Shown here: positions 23,890 through 31,614 of the stretch, one piece after another
How the letters are laid out: every line of letters begins with the position of its first letter
Position numbering within the stretch: the first letter of the stretch is position 1
DNA from: Paractinoplanes ferrugineus
GTDB taxonomy: Bacteria; Actinomycetota; Actinomycetes; Mycobacteriales; Micromonosporaceae
Reading direction: 5' to 3'
Assembly (NCBI RefSeq): GCF_016862195.1
Contig: NZ_BOMM01000050.1
Location: 124,001-188,000 of the forward strand
Length of the DNA: 64,000 nucleotides
Position numbers and translations under genes: made by a program
Notes under the pieces: model-generated
Databases searched by the model: none
What the model was told of the DNA's origin: nothing
The model's input: only the letters and a program-made list of their open reading frames with translations

Positions 23890-25796
23890 TCACCTTTGCG
23901 TCGGCGACGATCCGCGCCGTCTGCGACACCCTGCTCCCCCGGGTGTCCGCCGCGGCCGGCGACTCGCCCGAGACCGCCACCCTGCTCGGGCTCAGCGCCT
24001 CGGACGCCGGCATCGACCAGATCGTGGCGGCCGTGCTGCCCGCGCTGGCCCCGCACGTCCAGGCGGCTGTTGCCGCGACCTTCGCCGCGCTCGGCCCGGA
24101 CTTCGCCGGCGCCGGCCCGGACGAGCGCACCACCGCCTGGCGGGCGGCGCTGACCGCACCGGAGACCTATCCCGGCGCGATCATTCTGCAGAGCACCGTC
24201 CTGGCGATGTTCTACACCGTGCCGGACGCCGAGGCCACCAACCCGACCTGGCCGGCCATCGGCTTCCCCGGCCCGCTGCTGCCGCCCCCGTCCGAGAGCG
24301 AGTTCCCGAAGACGTTGCGCACGGTCGGGGTCGGCGACGATCTCACCGCCGACGCCGTGGTGATCGGTTCCGGGGCCGGTGGTGGCGTGGCCGCGGCCCG
24401 GCTCAGTGCCGCCGGCCTGCGCGTCCTCGTGCTGGAGAAGGGCTCGTACCGCAACGAGCCCGATCTCCCCCAGCTCGAGGCGCTGTCGTTCCCCAACCTC
24501 TACCTCGGCGGCGGCTTCCTGTGGTCGACGACCGCCTCGGTCGGTCTGCTGGCCGGCTCGACCGTCGGCGGCGGCACCACGGTCAACTCGATGGCCTGCC
24601 TGCCCACCCCCGGCTACGTGCTCGACGAGTGGCGCGCGCGCGGCATGGCCGGCCTGGACGAGTTCGGCGACCACCTGGGCGACGTGCTGCGGCGGATCAA
24701 CGCGACCCCGGCCAACACCGTGCACAACCGCGTCAACCAGGTGCTGATCCGCGGCTTCGAGGTGGCCGGGCTGGCCTGGCAGACCCTGGCCCGCAACGCC
24801 CGCGACGACGACGCCCGGTACTGCGGCGAGTGCAACGCCGGCTGCCTGACCGGCTGCAAGCAGTCGACGATGAAGACCTTCCTGCAGGACGCCAGCGACT
24901 CCGGCGCCCGCCTGCTGCCCGACTGCGACGTCCGGGAGATCCTCTCCGCGGACGGCCGGGCGACCGGGGTCCGCGCGACCGTCGGCGGCGCCGACGTGGT
25001 GATCCGGGCCCCGATCGTGGTGCTGGCGGCCGGTGCCCTGGCCAGCCCGGCGCTGCTGCTCGCCTCGGGCCTCGGCGGGCCGGCGGCCGGGCGCAATCTG
25101 CACGTGCACCCGTCGTACTTCATGAGCGGGGTCTTCGAGGAGGACGTGAACGGCTGGGCCGGGCAGATCCTCACCAGCGTCAGCCATGAATTCGACCGGG
25201 TGGCCGGCGAGCACGGCTTCGTGATCGAGGCGGCGCCGATGGGCCTCGGCTTCTGGACCGCGCTGACCCCATGGCACGACGGCGCCTCGCACAAGCGCGA
25301 ACAGCTACGGCTGCGCCACGTCTCGGGGGTGTGGGGCTTCGCCCGCGATCACGGGTCGGGCCGGGTCGAGCTGGGCCCGGACGGGATGCCGCTGATCCAT
25401 TGGGACCTCGACGACGAGGTCGACCTGGCGGTCGTGCGGCGCTGCCACGTCGAACTGGCCAAGCTGTTGCGCGCGGCGGGCGCCTCGGAGATCTTCACGT
25501 TCCTGCCCGGCGACCCGCGCTGGCACGCGGGCGAGGACTTCGATGCGTTCCTGGACGTGCTGGCCGAGCTGGACGGGGCCGACGTGCTGACGCTGTCGGC
25601 GCATCAGTCCGGCACCTGCGCCACCGGCACGGTGGTCGACGGCCGTGGCCGGCTGCTCGACGTCCGCGGGGTGTACGTGGCCGACGCGTCCGCGCTGCCC
25701 ACCGCCCCGGGCGTCAACCCGATGGTCTCGATCGAGGCGTACGCCGCCAAGACGGCCGGGCACATCGTCGAGGACTTCAGATCTCCTGGGCGCTGA
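23886..25796 (+). CDS. GMC-family FAD-dependent oxidoreductase 2 (alcohol-oxidase-like)
   Basis: This 636-residue paralogue of the GMC protein at 18359 has the same order of parts: a helical N-terminal domain of about 130 residues, then the FAD site VVIGSGAGGGVAAARLS. Next come the cysteine motif YCGECNAGCLTGCKQST, SAHQSGTCATG and PTAPGVNPM. It should oxidise an alcohol group of the pathway substrate or a related one. It is coupled to the preceding hydrolase-fold gene by an ATGA overlap. Its last 20 bases overlap the convergent IclR gene, the same arrangement as the DMFase-like gene and its IclR neighbour. Confidence 0.9.
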   Translation: MITFASATIRAVCDTLLPRVSAAAGDSPETATLLGLSASDAGIDQIVAAVLPALAPHVQAAVAATFAALGPDFAGAGPDERTTAWRAALTAPETYPGAIILQSTVLAMFYTVPDAEATNPTWPAIGFPGPLLPPPSESEFPKTLRTVGVGDDLTADAVVIGSGAGGGVAAARLSAAGLRVLVLEKGSYRNEPDLPQLEALSFPNLYLGGGFLWSTTASVGLLAGSTVGGGTTVNSMACLPTPGYVLDEWRARGMAGLDEFGDHLGDVLRRINATPANTVHNRVNQVLIRGFEVAGLAWQTLARNARDDDARYCGECNAGCLTGCKQSTMKTFLQDASDSGARLLPDCDVREILSADGRATGVRATVGGADVVIRAPIVVLAAGALASPALLLASGLGGPAAGRNLHVHPSYFMSGVFEEDVNGWAGQILTSVSHEFDRVAGEHGFVIEAAPMGLGFWTALTPWHDGASHKREQLRLRHVSGVWGFARDHGSGRVELGPDGMPLIHWDLDDEVDLAVVRRCHVELAKLLRAAGASEIFTFLPGDPRWHAGEDFDAFLDVLAELDGADVLTLSAHQSGTCATGTVVDGRGRLLDVRGVYVADASALPTAPGVNPMVSIEAYAAKTAGHIVEDFRSPGR

Positions 25797-26583
25797 GCAG
25801 CTTGGTCATCCGGCGGCCGACGAGGCTGAGCAGCCCGGCGTACCGGTCGGCGTTGGCCCGCGAGGTCGGGGCGGTCACCGACAGGGCCGCCACGGTGGCG
25901 CCGGTCGCCCCGGCGAGCGGGATGGCCACGCTCATGTAGCCGATCCGGGCCTGCTCGAACTCGGCCGCGTAGCCCAGCTCGCGGGCGCGTTGCAATTCCT
26001 GGGCGAGCAGGCCCGGCGCGACCGTCGTGCGCGGCGTGACCCGGGCCAGCGGCGCGGCCATGACCTCGTCGAGCAGGGCGCGCCGGCCGAAGGCGAGCAG
26101 GGCCTTGCCGGTGGCGGTGCAGTGCAGCGGCATCCGGCCGGCGACCCGTGACGGGCGGCTGATCTGGTTGCCGCCGCTGACCTTCTCCAGATAGAGCACC
26201 TCGAGACCGTCCACCACGGCCAGGTGGACGGTCTCGTTGGTGGACTGCACCAGGTCGATCATCAGCGGCCGGGCGAGATCGCGCAGGATCCGCTGGCGCG
26301 GCACCCGCTGCCCGATCTCGAACAACCGCATGCCGAGGCGGTACTCGCCGTTGCGGCGTTCCAGCAGACCCCAGTGGACCAGCTCCTGGCTCAGCCGGTG
26401 CACCGAGGCCTTGGCCAGCCCGGTCCGCCGGGCCAGCTCGGACAGGCTGAGCGTCTCGTCGTCGAGGCCGAAGACCTCGAGGATCAGCCGCACCTTGCCC
26501 AGGACGCTGTTGCTGTCCGGGGTGGGGTGCGGCTCGCGGGGATCGGCGGTGAACAGGCAACCGGGTTTCGCTATGGCCTCCAT
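25777..26583 (-). CDS. IclR-family transcriptional regulator 2
   Basis: This 268-residue protein has a winged helix (LSELARRTGLAKASVHRLSQ) and an IclR effector domain (AGRMPLHCTATGKALLAF, ARIGYMSVAIPL). The start is put at the ATG of MEAIAKPGCL; an in-frame ATG 22 codons upstream is possible but lies nearer the operator. The operator copy at 26625-26641 is about 40 bases upstream, consistent with autoregulation. It follows the seven-gene Rieske/LigB operon in the same direction and is very similar to the IclR protein at 14734. Which of the three IclR proteins reads the shared operator is not decidable here. Confidence 0.88.
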   Translation of the reverse strand: MEAIAKPGCLFTADPREPHPTPDSNSVLGKVRLILEVFGLDDETLSLSELARRTGLAKASVHRLSQELVHWGLLERRNGEYRLGMRLFEIGQRVPRQRILRDLARPLMIDLVQSTNETVHLAVVDGLEVLYLEKVSGGNQISRPSRVAGRMPLHCTATGKALLAFGRRALLDEVMAAPLARVTPRTTVAPGLLAQELQRARELGYAAEFEQARIGYMSVAIPLAGATGATVAALSVTAPTSRANADRYAGLLSLVGRRMTKLLSAQEI

Positions 26584-26624
26584 CACCCGAGGCTCGTCGG
26601 TGGCGGCGGAGTTATCAACGCGAC

Positions 26625-26641
26625 GTTCCGGCCACCGGACC
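26625..26641. promoter_or_regulatory. Operator copy upstream of IclR regulator 2
   Basis: GTTCCGGCCACCGGACC differs at two positions from the cluster consensus. It lies in the 69-base gap between the oxidoreductase stop and the IclR start. Confidence 0.6.
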
Positions 26642-26652
26642 GGGTCCACCGA

Positions 26653-27591
26653 TCAGAACTTCAGCACCGGCCGGCCGCGCACCTGGCCCCGGTCGAGCCG
26701 GTCGAGGGCGTCGGCCGCCGCCTCCGCCGGCACCGGCTCGACCGCCACCGAGAGCTCGCCGGAGGCGAGCCGCCCGATCAGGCCCGCGGCGAGCTCGCGC
26801 GCCCGCCGCTCGTGCCGGATCATGTTGACCGGCAGCAGCGCCACGTCGGCGAGCAGCCAGTTCGGCAGGTCGAGGGTGCTCCGGGTGCCGGCTACGTAGC
26901 CGATCACCACGGCCCGGCCACCGGCCCGCACCCACCGGGTACGCCCGATGAGATCCTCGCCGCCGAGCGTGTCGACGACGACGTCGAAGGGGCGTTGCGT
27001 GGCCCACTCGGCCGGGGCCTCGCCGAGCACCACGCCGGGGACGCCCGCGGGCAGTCCGGCCAGCCGCTCCGGGCTGCCGACCAGCCCGGTGACCTCGGCG
27101 CCGGCCAGCCGGGCGAGCTGGCAGACGGCCGCGCCGACGGCTCCGCTCGCGCCGGCCACGGCCAGCCTCTCGCCCGGCTGCAGTCTCGCCACGTCGCCGA
27201 GCACGACAGCCGCGGTGGTGGTAGGCACGAAGAACGTGGCGGCCACGTCGGCCGGCAGCGGCGGGTCGAGCACGGTCACCGCCTTGCGCGGCACGCTGAC
27301 CCGTTCCTGCCAGGTGCCGCCGCGGATCAGGCCGAGGCCGCCACCTCGCAGCATGACCTGGGTGCCGGGGGCCAGATCGTCGGCCGCCAGGACCACCCCG
27401 CTGCCCTCGACGCCGCCGGTGTACGGCAGCGGCGGCCGCATTCCGAACTCCCCGGACGCCACCGTGAGGTCCAGGTGGGCCAGCGCAGCCGCCTGGACCT
27501 CCACGAGGACCTCACCGTCGCCGCGGACCGGCTCGTCGATCTCGTCGAGCACCGGCGGCTCGCCCCAGGCGTGTATCCGCACCGCGCGCAT
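26653..27591 (-). CDS. Quinone-oxidoreductase-like MDR family enzyme
   Basis: This 312-residue medium-chain dehydrogenase/reductase lacks zinc ligands. The GroES-like half (VLVEVQAAALAHLDLTVASG, PYTGGVEGSGVV) is followed by a Rossmann half with AVAGASGAVGAAVCQLARL, then FDVVVDTLGG. Such proteins reduce quinones or enones with NADPH. The start and the stop of the preceding hydrolase share one base (TGATG). It is the last catalytic gene of the Rieske operon and may reduce a double bond or a quinoid by-product of ring oxidation. The substrate is not deducible. Confidence 0.85.
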   Translation of the reverse strand: MRAVRIHAWGEPPVLDEIDEPVRGDGEVLVEVQAAALAHLDLTVASGEFGMRPPLPYTGGVEGSGVVLAADDLAPGTQVMLRGGGLGLIRGGTWQERVSVPRKAVTVLDPPLPADVAATFFVPTTTAAVVLGDVARLQPGERLAVAGASGAVGAAVCQLARLAGAEVTGLVGSPERLAGLPAGVPGVVLGEAPAEWATQRPFDVVVDTLGGEDLIGRTRWVRAGGRAVVIGYVAGTRSTLDLPNWLLADVALLPVNMIRHERRARELAAGLIGRLASGELSVAVEPVPAEAAADALDRLDRGQVRGRPVLKF

Positions 27592-28442
27592 CAGCCGGCC
27601 ACCTTCGCCAGGAAGTCCAGGCTCAGCGGGTTGTAGCGGGCCGCCTGCTCGTGCTGCGGCCAGTGCCCGGTCTCCTCGAAGAGCTCCAGCCGTGAGCCGG
27701 CGATGGCGGCGTGCATGGCCTGCGCCTCCGGCACGTCGCCGAACGGGTTCTTGCGACCCCAGACGATAAGCGTCGGCTGGGTGATCCGGCTCATCTGCTC
27801 GGCGGTGAGCAGATTGGGTACGCGGATCTCCATCTTCTGCAGCGACAGCAGGTTGTCGACGTTGGCCACGAAGTCGGGCTCGTGGTAGATCCGGTGCCGC
27901 ACGTCGACCAGTTCCTCGGTGGCGTTCACCGGGTCGGCCATGAGCAACCGCAGGCGCTTCCGGGTCAGTTCCACGTCGTCGCCGGCCACCGCCTGGCGGG
28001 TGCTCGAGTCGATCCGGGCCATCACCTCGGGGTTGGCGACGGTGCCGCCGGCGCAGAGCAGTTGCAGGCTGGCCACCCGGTCGGGGTGGTCCACCGCGGC
28101 CCGGGCGCCGACCCAGCCGCCGAGCGACTCGCCGACGATGTGCGCCCTGTCGACGCCCGTCGCGTCGAGGTAGTCGAGCAGGTGCTTCACGTAGCCGGGG
28201 ATCTCGTACGGGTGCGGCGGCTTGCCGGTGTAGCCGTGGCCGAGCATGTCGATGGCGTGCACCGCGTAGTGCGCGGCGTGCGGCACGATGTTCCGGCTGA
28301 ACGCCTCCAGGTGGCCGCTGGTGCCGTGCAGGAACACCACCGGTTCGCCCGCGCCGGCACGCAGCGCCCGGGTCGGCACGCCACCGGCATCCACATAGGA
28401 CACCGAGAACGGGATCGGCATCAGGTCGGTCCAGATGGACAT
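27591..28442 (-). CDS. Meta-cleavage-product-type alpha/beta hydrolase A
   Basis: This 283-residue protein resembles C-C bond hydrolases. It has the oxyanion loop VFLHGTSGHLEAF, the nucleophile motif VGESLGG, an Asp region in WGRKNPFGDVP and a catalytic His in EETGHWPQHEQ. The ATG (MSIWTDL) has AGGAG upstream. These enzymes hydrolyse the 2-hydroxy-6-oxo-dienoate formed by extradiol ring cleavage. A second, different hydrolase is encoded just upstream in the same operon, so one of the two may act on a side-chain ester instead. Confidence 0.87.
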   Translation of the reverse strand: MSIWTDLMPIPFSVSYVDAGGVPTRALRAGAGEPVVFLHGTSGHLEAFSRNIVPHAAHYAVHAIDMLGHGYTGKPPHPYEIPGYVKHLLDYLDATGVDRAHIVGESLGGWVGARAAVDHPDRVASLQLLCAGGTVANPEVMARIDSSTRQAVAGDDVELTRKRLRLLMADPVNATEELVDVRHRIYHEPDFVANVDNLLSLQKMEIRVPNLLTAEQMSRITQPTLIVWGRKNPFGDVPEAQAMHAAIAGSRLELFEETGHWPQHEQAARYNPLSLDFLAKVAG

Positions 28443-28449
28443 GGCACTC

Positions 28450-28554
28450 CTACGGTTGGTTGATCCGGTGGACTTGGGTGTTGCTGCGCCCGGCCAGGCG
28501 CCGAGCGACAAGCACCAGCACGCCGGCTCCGGTGAGCCACAGAATGATCTTCAT
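28450..28554 (-). CDS. Small membrane peptide (34 aa)
   Basis: The ATG overlaps the stop of the upstream hydrolase gene (ATGA) and the frame runs 34 codons to a TAG eight bases before the next gene. The peptide is one hydrophobic helix followed by a basic tail: MKIILWLTGAGVLVLVARRL, then AGRSNTQVHRINQP. The overlap and the tight fit inside an operon where almost all genes are coupled support real translation. The helix suggests a single-span inner-membrane peptide, perhaps a partner of a membrane-bound enzyme. No family is recognised. Confidence 0.5.
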   Translation of the reverse strand: MKIILWLTGAGVLVLVARRLAGRSNTQVHRINQP

Positions 28555-29411
28555 TTGTTCGGGTCTCCATCCCGGCGGGCCACGTCGGCCAGGAAGGCGG
28601 CGACGATGGCGTGGAACCGCTCCGGCTGCTCCTCCTGCAAGTGGTGCGACACGTGGTCCATCACGTGCAGGTTCCCGTGCCGGACCATCCGGGCGAGCAT
28701 CATCGGGTAGTCGGGCGTCAGGAAAGCGTCCTCGCGGCCCCAGATGAACAGCGTCGGCGCCTGGATCCGGCCCAGTTCGGCGGTGAGGTCCTGCCACTCA
28801 CCGCGCGGCGAGTCGGACATCGCGGCCAGCTCGCGCTCGCCCTCGTCGAGGCTCTGCCGGTAGCGCAGCTCCAGGGTTGCCGCCGGGAGCCGGTCGCCGT
28901 CGTACCACTCCAGCCGCGTGATCAGCTGCCGCATCTTCTCCCGGGTCGGGCCCTCGCCGCCGTAGTACGCGTCGCGCGCGTTGCGGCCACGCCGGCCGTT
29001 CTCCGGCAGCGGGGCGAGCGGGCCGTAGAAGACCGGCATGCTGCCGGTGACGACCAGCGACCGCACCCGCGACGGATAGTTCGCGGCCAGATCGAGCGCG
29101 ATCGTGCCGCCCCACGAGTTGCAGACGAAGTCGGCCCGCTCGACGCCGAGCGAGTCCAGCAGGGCGATCGTGCGCGCCGCGTGGAAGTCCCACATCGGCC
29201 CGGTGATGCGCACCTTGTCCGAGCGGCCGTACTGCAGGATGTCCGGGATCAGCACCCGGCGCTGCTCGGCGAACAGACCGGCGACCGGGCCGAAGTCGCT
29301 CCAACCGGTGCAGCCGGGACCACCGCCGTGCAGGAACACGGTGTCCGGGCCCGATCCGAGGTCGAGGTAGTGATAACCCTCGGCGTACTTGCCCTCGGGT
29401 GCGTTGCTCAT
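28551..29411 (-). CDS. Meta-cleavage-product hydrolase B (BphD/HsaD-like)
   Basis: This 286-residue protein has the signature of C-C hydrolases. It shows FLHGGGPGCTGWSDFGPVAG as oxyanion loop (compare GGGPGAxxWSNF in HsaD/BphD), the nucleophile motif CNSWGG, the acid in WGREDAFLTPD and the base in DHVSHHLQEE. It is the more convincing candidate for hydrolysis of the ring-cleavage product made by the LigB-type dioxygenase two genes upstream. The start overlaps the M20-like gene stop by four bases. Length is normal for the family. Confidence 0.9.
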   Translation of the reverse strand: MSNAPEGKYAEGYHYLDLGSGPDTVFLHGGGPGCTGWSDFGPVAGLFAEQRRVLIPDILQYGRSDKVRITGPMWDFHAARTIALLDSLGVERADFVCNSWGGTIALDLAANYPSRVRSLVVTGSMPVFYGPLAPLPENGRRGRNARDAYYGGEGPTREKMRQLITRLEWYDGDRLPAATLELRYRQSLDEGERELAAMSDSPRGEWQDLTAELGRIQAPTLFIWGREDAFLTPDYPMMLARMVRHGNLHVMDHVSHHLQEEQPERFHAIVAAFLADVARRDGDPNK

Positions 29412-30685
29412 CGTTGCTCCTCACTGTTGGCGACCGCGACCCGGGCCAGCACCTCGCAGAGCCGGCGCATCTCGGTCACCTCGACGGTGTTCATCCCGAG
29501 GGCGAAATCGATCCCGGGCAGTGCGGCCTTGGGCATGCCGACCCGGGCGGTCGGGATGCCCCGGGCGCGCAGGATGTTGGCGTCGGTGGCGCCGCTGCCG
29601 TCGGTGACCGGGACGTGCGGCCGTCCGGACGCCGCCTCCCACGCCCGGATCGTCTCGGTGATCACCCAACTGCCCGGGTCGGTGGCCGTGGCGGGGATGT
29701 GGTTGACCAGCTCGCAGTCGATCTCCGCGTCGACCTCGGCGCCGATCCGGTCGAGCATTGCCGCGAGCTCGCGGCGCACCCCCAGCGGGTGCTGGCCGGG
29801 CGCGAGGCGGATGTCCAGGCGCAACCGGCAGGCGGCCGGGGTGACCGCGGGCATCCGCTCCCACCCGCCCGCGACGGCGCCGATGACACCCTGCGGCGCG
29901 GCGGTGGCGGTGCGGTGCCGGGCCGGGAAACCGGCGAGCCACCGCTCCAGGCGGGTGGTGACCTCGGCCGCGGTCACGATCGGATTCCGGTACGGGAGGC
30001 GGTGGCGGCTTCCCGCGTACGTGTGGATGCCGTGGACCGTCACCTCGAACCAGCAGAGCCCGACCTCCTCGTGGGCCACGAAGTCACCGGGCTTGGCGAT
30101 GATCGCGTGGTCGGTGTAGAAGCCGCGTTCGAGCAGGAACGAGGCTCCGACACCGTGTCCGGTGTTGGCCCGGCCGGCGCCGATCGCATTCGTCGGCATC
30201 CCACCGGCGCCGAACGCCAGCACGAGATCGCCCGCGGGCCGCTCCCCGGTGGCAGCGACCGCTTCGGCGAACGCCTGCCCGGTGACCAGCACGCAGGCGG
30301 CGTGGCCCTTGGGGTTCCCGGCGCCCAGCCCCTGCACCAGATCCCCGTGCGCGACGCCCCGCGCCCGCATGTCCGGCCGCAGCGACGGCCCGATCCACGG
30401 CACGTCCTCGTCTTCGTCGCCGGTGGTCAGCGTGTCGATCGGCGCGTAGAGCATGAGGTCGCGCCCGGTCCGGCGGCTCGGCACCCGGCCGACCGCGTTG
30501 GCCTGGTCGGCATCGATCGCCTGGGCCGTGGCCGGGATGCCGCTCGACCGCATCTGCCCGGCCAGCCACCCGGCGAGCGGCGCTTCCTGACCGGTCGGGC
30601 TCGGGATCGAGGTGATCGCGACGGCGGCCGTGCGCAACCGATCGGGGGTGATCCGGCTGAGCACCTCGGCCAGCAGGTCGCTCAC
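29408..30685 (-). CDS. M20-family peptidase-like protein with altered metal site
   Basis: This 425-residue protein has the M20/ArgE/DapE layout: an N-terminal catalytic half, an inserted lid domain (WFEVTVHGIHTYAGSRH) and a C-terminal half with GSGATDANILRARGIPT. The usual metal ligands look substituted. The GHxD motif reads APID (82-84), the bridging Asp position reads GAGNPKG (Asn124), and the EE pair is absent from LAFGAGGMP. The GTG start overlaps the dioxygenase stop (GTGA). It may be a variant amidase or a non-metal member. In this cluster it could remove an acyl or amino acid group from an aromatic amine. The fold is confident; activity is not. Confidence 0.78.
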   Translation of the reverse strand: MSDLLAEVLSRITPDRLRTAAVAITSIPSPTGQEAPLAGWLAGQMRSSGIPATAQAIDADQANAVGRVPSRRTGRDLMLYAPIDTLTTGDEDEDVPWIGPSLRPDMRARGVAHGDLVQGLGAGNPKGHAACVLVTGQAFAEAVAATGERPAGDLVLAFGAGGMPTNAIGAGRANTGHGVGASFLLERGFYTDHAIIAKPGDFVAHEEVGLCWFEVTVHGIHTYAGSRHRLPYRNPIVTAAEVTTRLERWLAGFPARHRTATAAPQGVIGAVAGGWERMPAVTPAACRLRLDIRLAPGQHPLGVRRELAAMLDRIGAEVDAEIDCELVNHIPATATDPGSWVITETIRAWEAASGRPHVPVTDGSGATDANILRARGIPTARVGMPKAALPGIDFALGMNTVEVTEMRRLCEVLARVAVANSEEQR

Positions 30686-31614
30686 GGCTCGATCACCGCG
30701 ACGCCCATTCCGGTGAGCCATTCCGGCATCGGGCTGTAGGCCAGGGCGCGGCCCGGCGCGAAGCCGAGCGCGGACGCCATCGTCATCCAGGTGCGCACCT
30801 CCTGACCGCCGTTGCCGGCCGCCGCCCCGATCCGCGCGCTGCTCCAGTCGGCGTAGTGCCGCAGCTCGCCGCGGCCGAGGCGGGCCAGGAACTCCTCGTC
30901 GAACTCCGGGAAGAGGGTGGGCCGGGCGCCGACGATGATCTCGCGGCGGCGCTTGTCGTACTTCTCCCAGGCGCCGCGGCCCTCGCGCCACGCCTCGACC
31001 AGGAATTCCTCGTCGTCACCGGCGGGGTCCTGCCATCGGCTGGGCCACGGCAGCTGGTGCGAGAGGCCGCCGGACGCGATGACCACGACACGCCGGTCGT
31101 CCTCGATCGCCCGGATCGCGCGGGCGATGCCGGCGCCCAGCTCGACGCAGCGGCTCATCAGCGGCAGCGGGGTGGCGAACACGTTGATGACCAGGGGCAC
31201 GATCGGCACGTCGAGGTCGCGCAGCAGGTACTGCACGGCGTGCGACTGTCCGTGATCGATCTGCAGTTTGGCCGAGATGGCCACCTCGGTGCCGTGCTCG
31301 ACCAGATCCTCGGCGAGGGCCTGGGCGAACGGCGGGTCGGTGCGCTGCGGCCCCTTGGGGGTGCCGCCGTCACCGGCCGCGACGACCTGGTCCACGCCGA
31401 GCGTGAAGGCCGGGATCAGGTCGAGCCAGAAGCCGCGGAAGTGGTTGGAGCCGACGATCACCGCGACGTCGGGCTGTACGGCGGCGATCGCTTCGCGGGC
31501 CTCGCCGAGCGCGTCCCGGAAACGCTCGGCCCGGTCCACGCCGGCCACCTGGTCCCAGTGGGTGTTCATGAGCGTCGAGTGGGAGGCGCCGACCCCGAGG
31601 ACGATGCGGGCCAT
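30682..31614 (-). CDS. Class III extradiol ring-cleavage dioxygenase (LigB-type)
   Basis: This 310-residue protein starts MARIVLGVGASHSTLMNTHW, with the first iron-ligand His in GASHS. It continues with VAVIVGSNHFRGFWLDLIPA, IDHGQSHAVQYLL (the active-site His region) and VVVIASGGLSHQLPW, then FDEEFLARLGRG. This is the LigB/protocatechuate 4,5-dioxygenase fold, here as one chain without a LigA part. It opens a catechol-type ring next to the diol with O2 and Fe(II). The start overlaps the Rieske oxygenase stop by one base. It supplies the substrate of the C-C hydrolases downstream and finally of the hydratase/aldolase trio. Confidence 0.92.
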   Translation of the reverse strand: MARIVLGVGASHSTLMNTHWDQVAGVDRAERFRDALGEAREAIAAVQPDVAVIVGSNHFRGFWLDLIPAFTLGVDQVVAAGDGGTPKGPQRTDPPFAQALAEDLVEHGTEVAISAKLQIDHGQSHAVQYLLRDLDVPIVPLVINVFATPLPLMSRCVELGAGIARAIRAIEDDRRVVVIASGGLSHQLPWPSRWQDPAGDDEEFLVEAWREGRGAWEKYDKRRREIIVGARPTLFPEFDEEFLARLGRGELRHYADWSSARIGAAAGNGGQEVRTWMTMASALGFAPGRALAYSPMPEWLTGMGVAVIEP

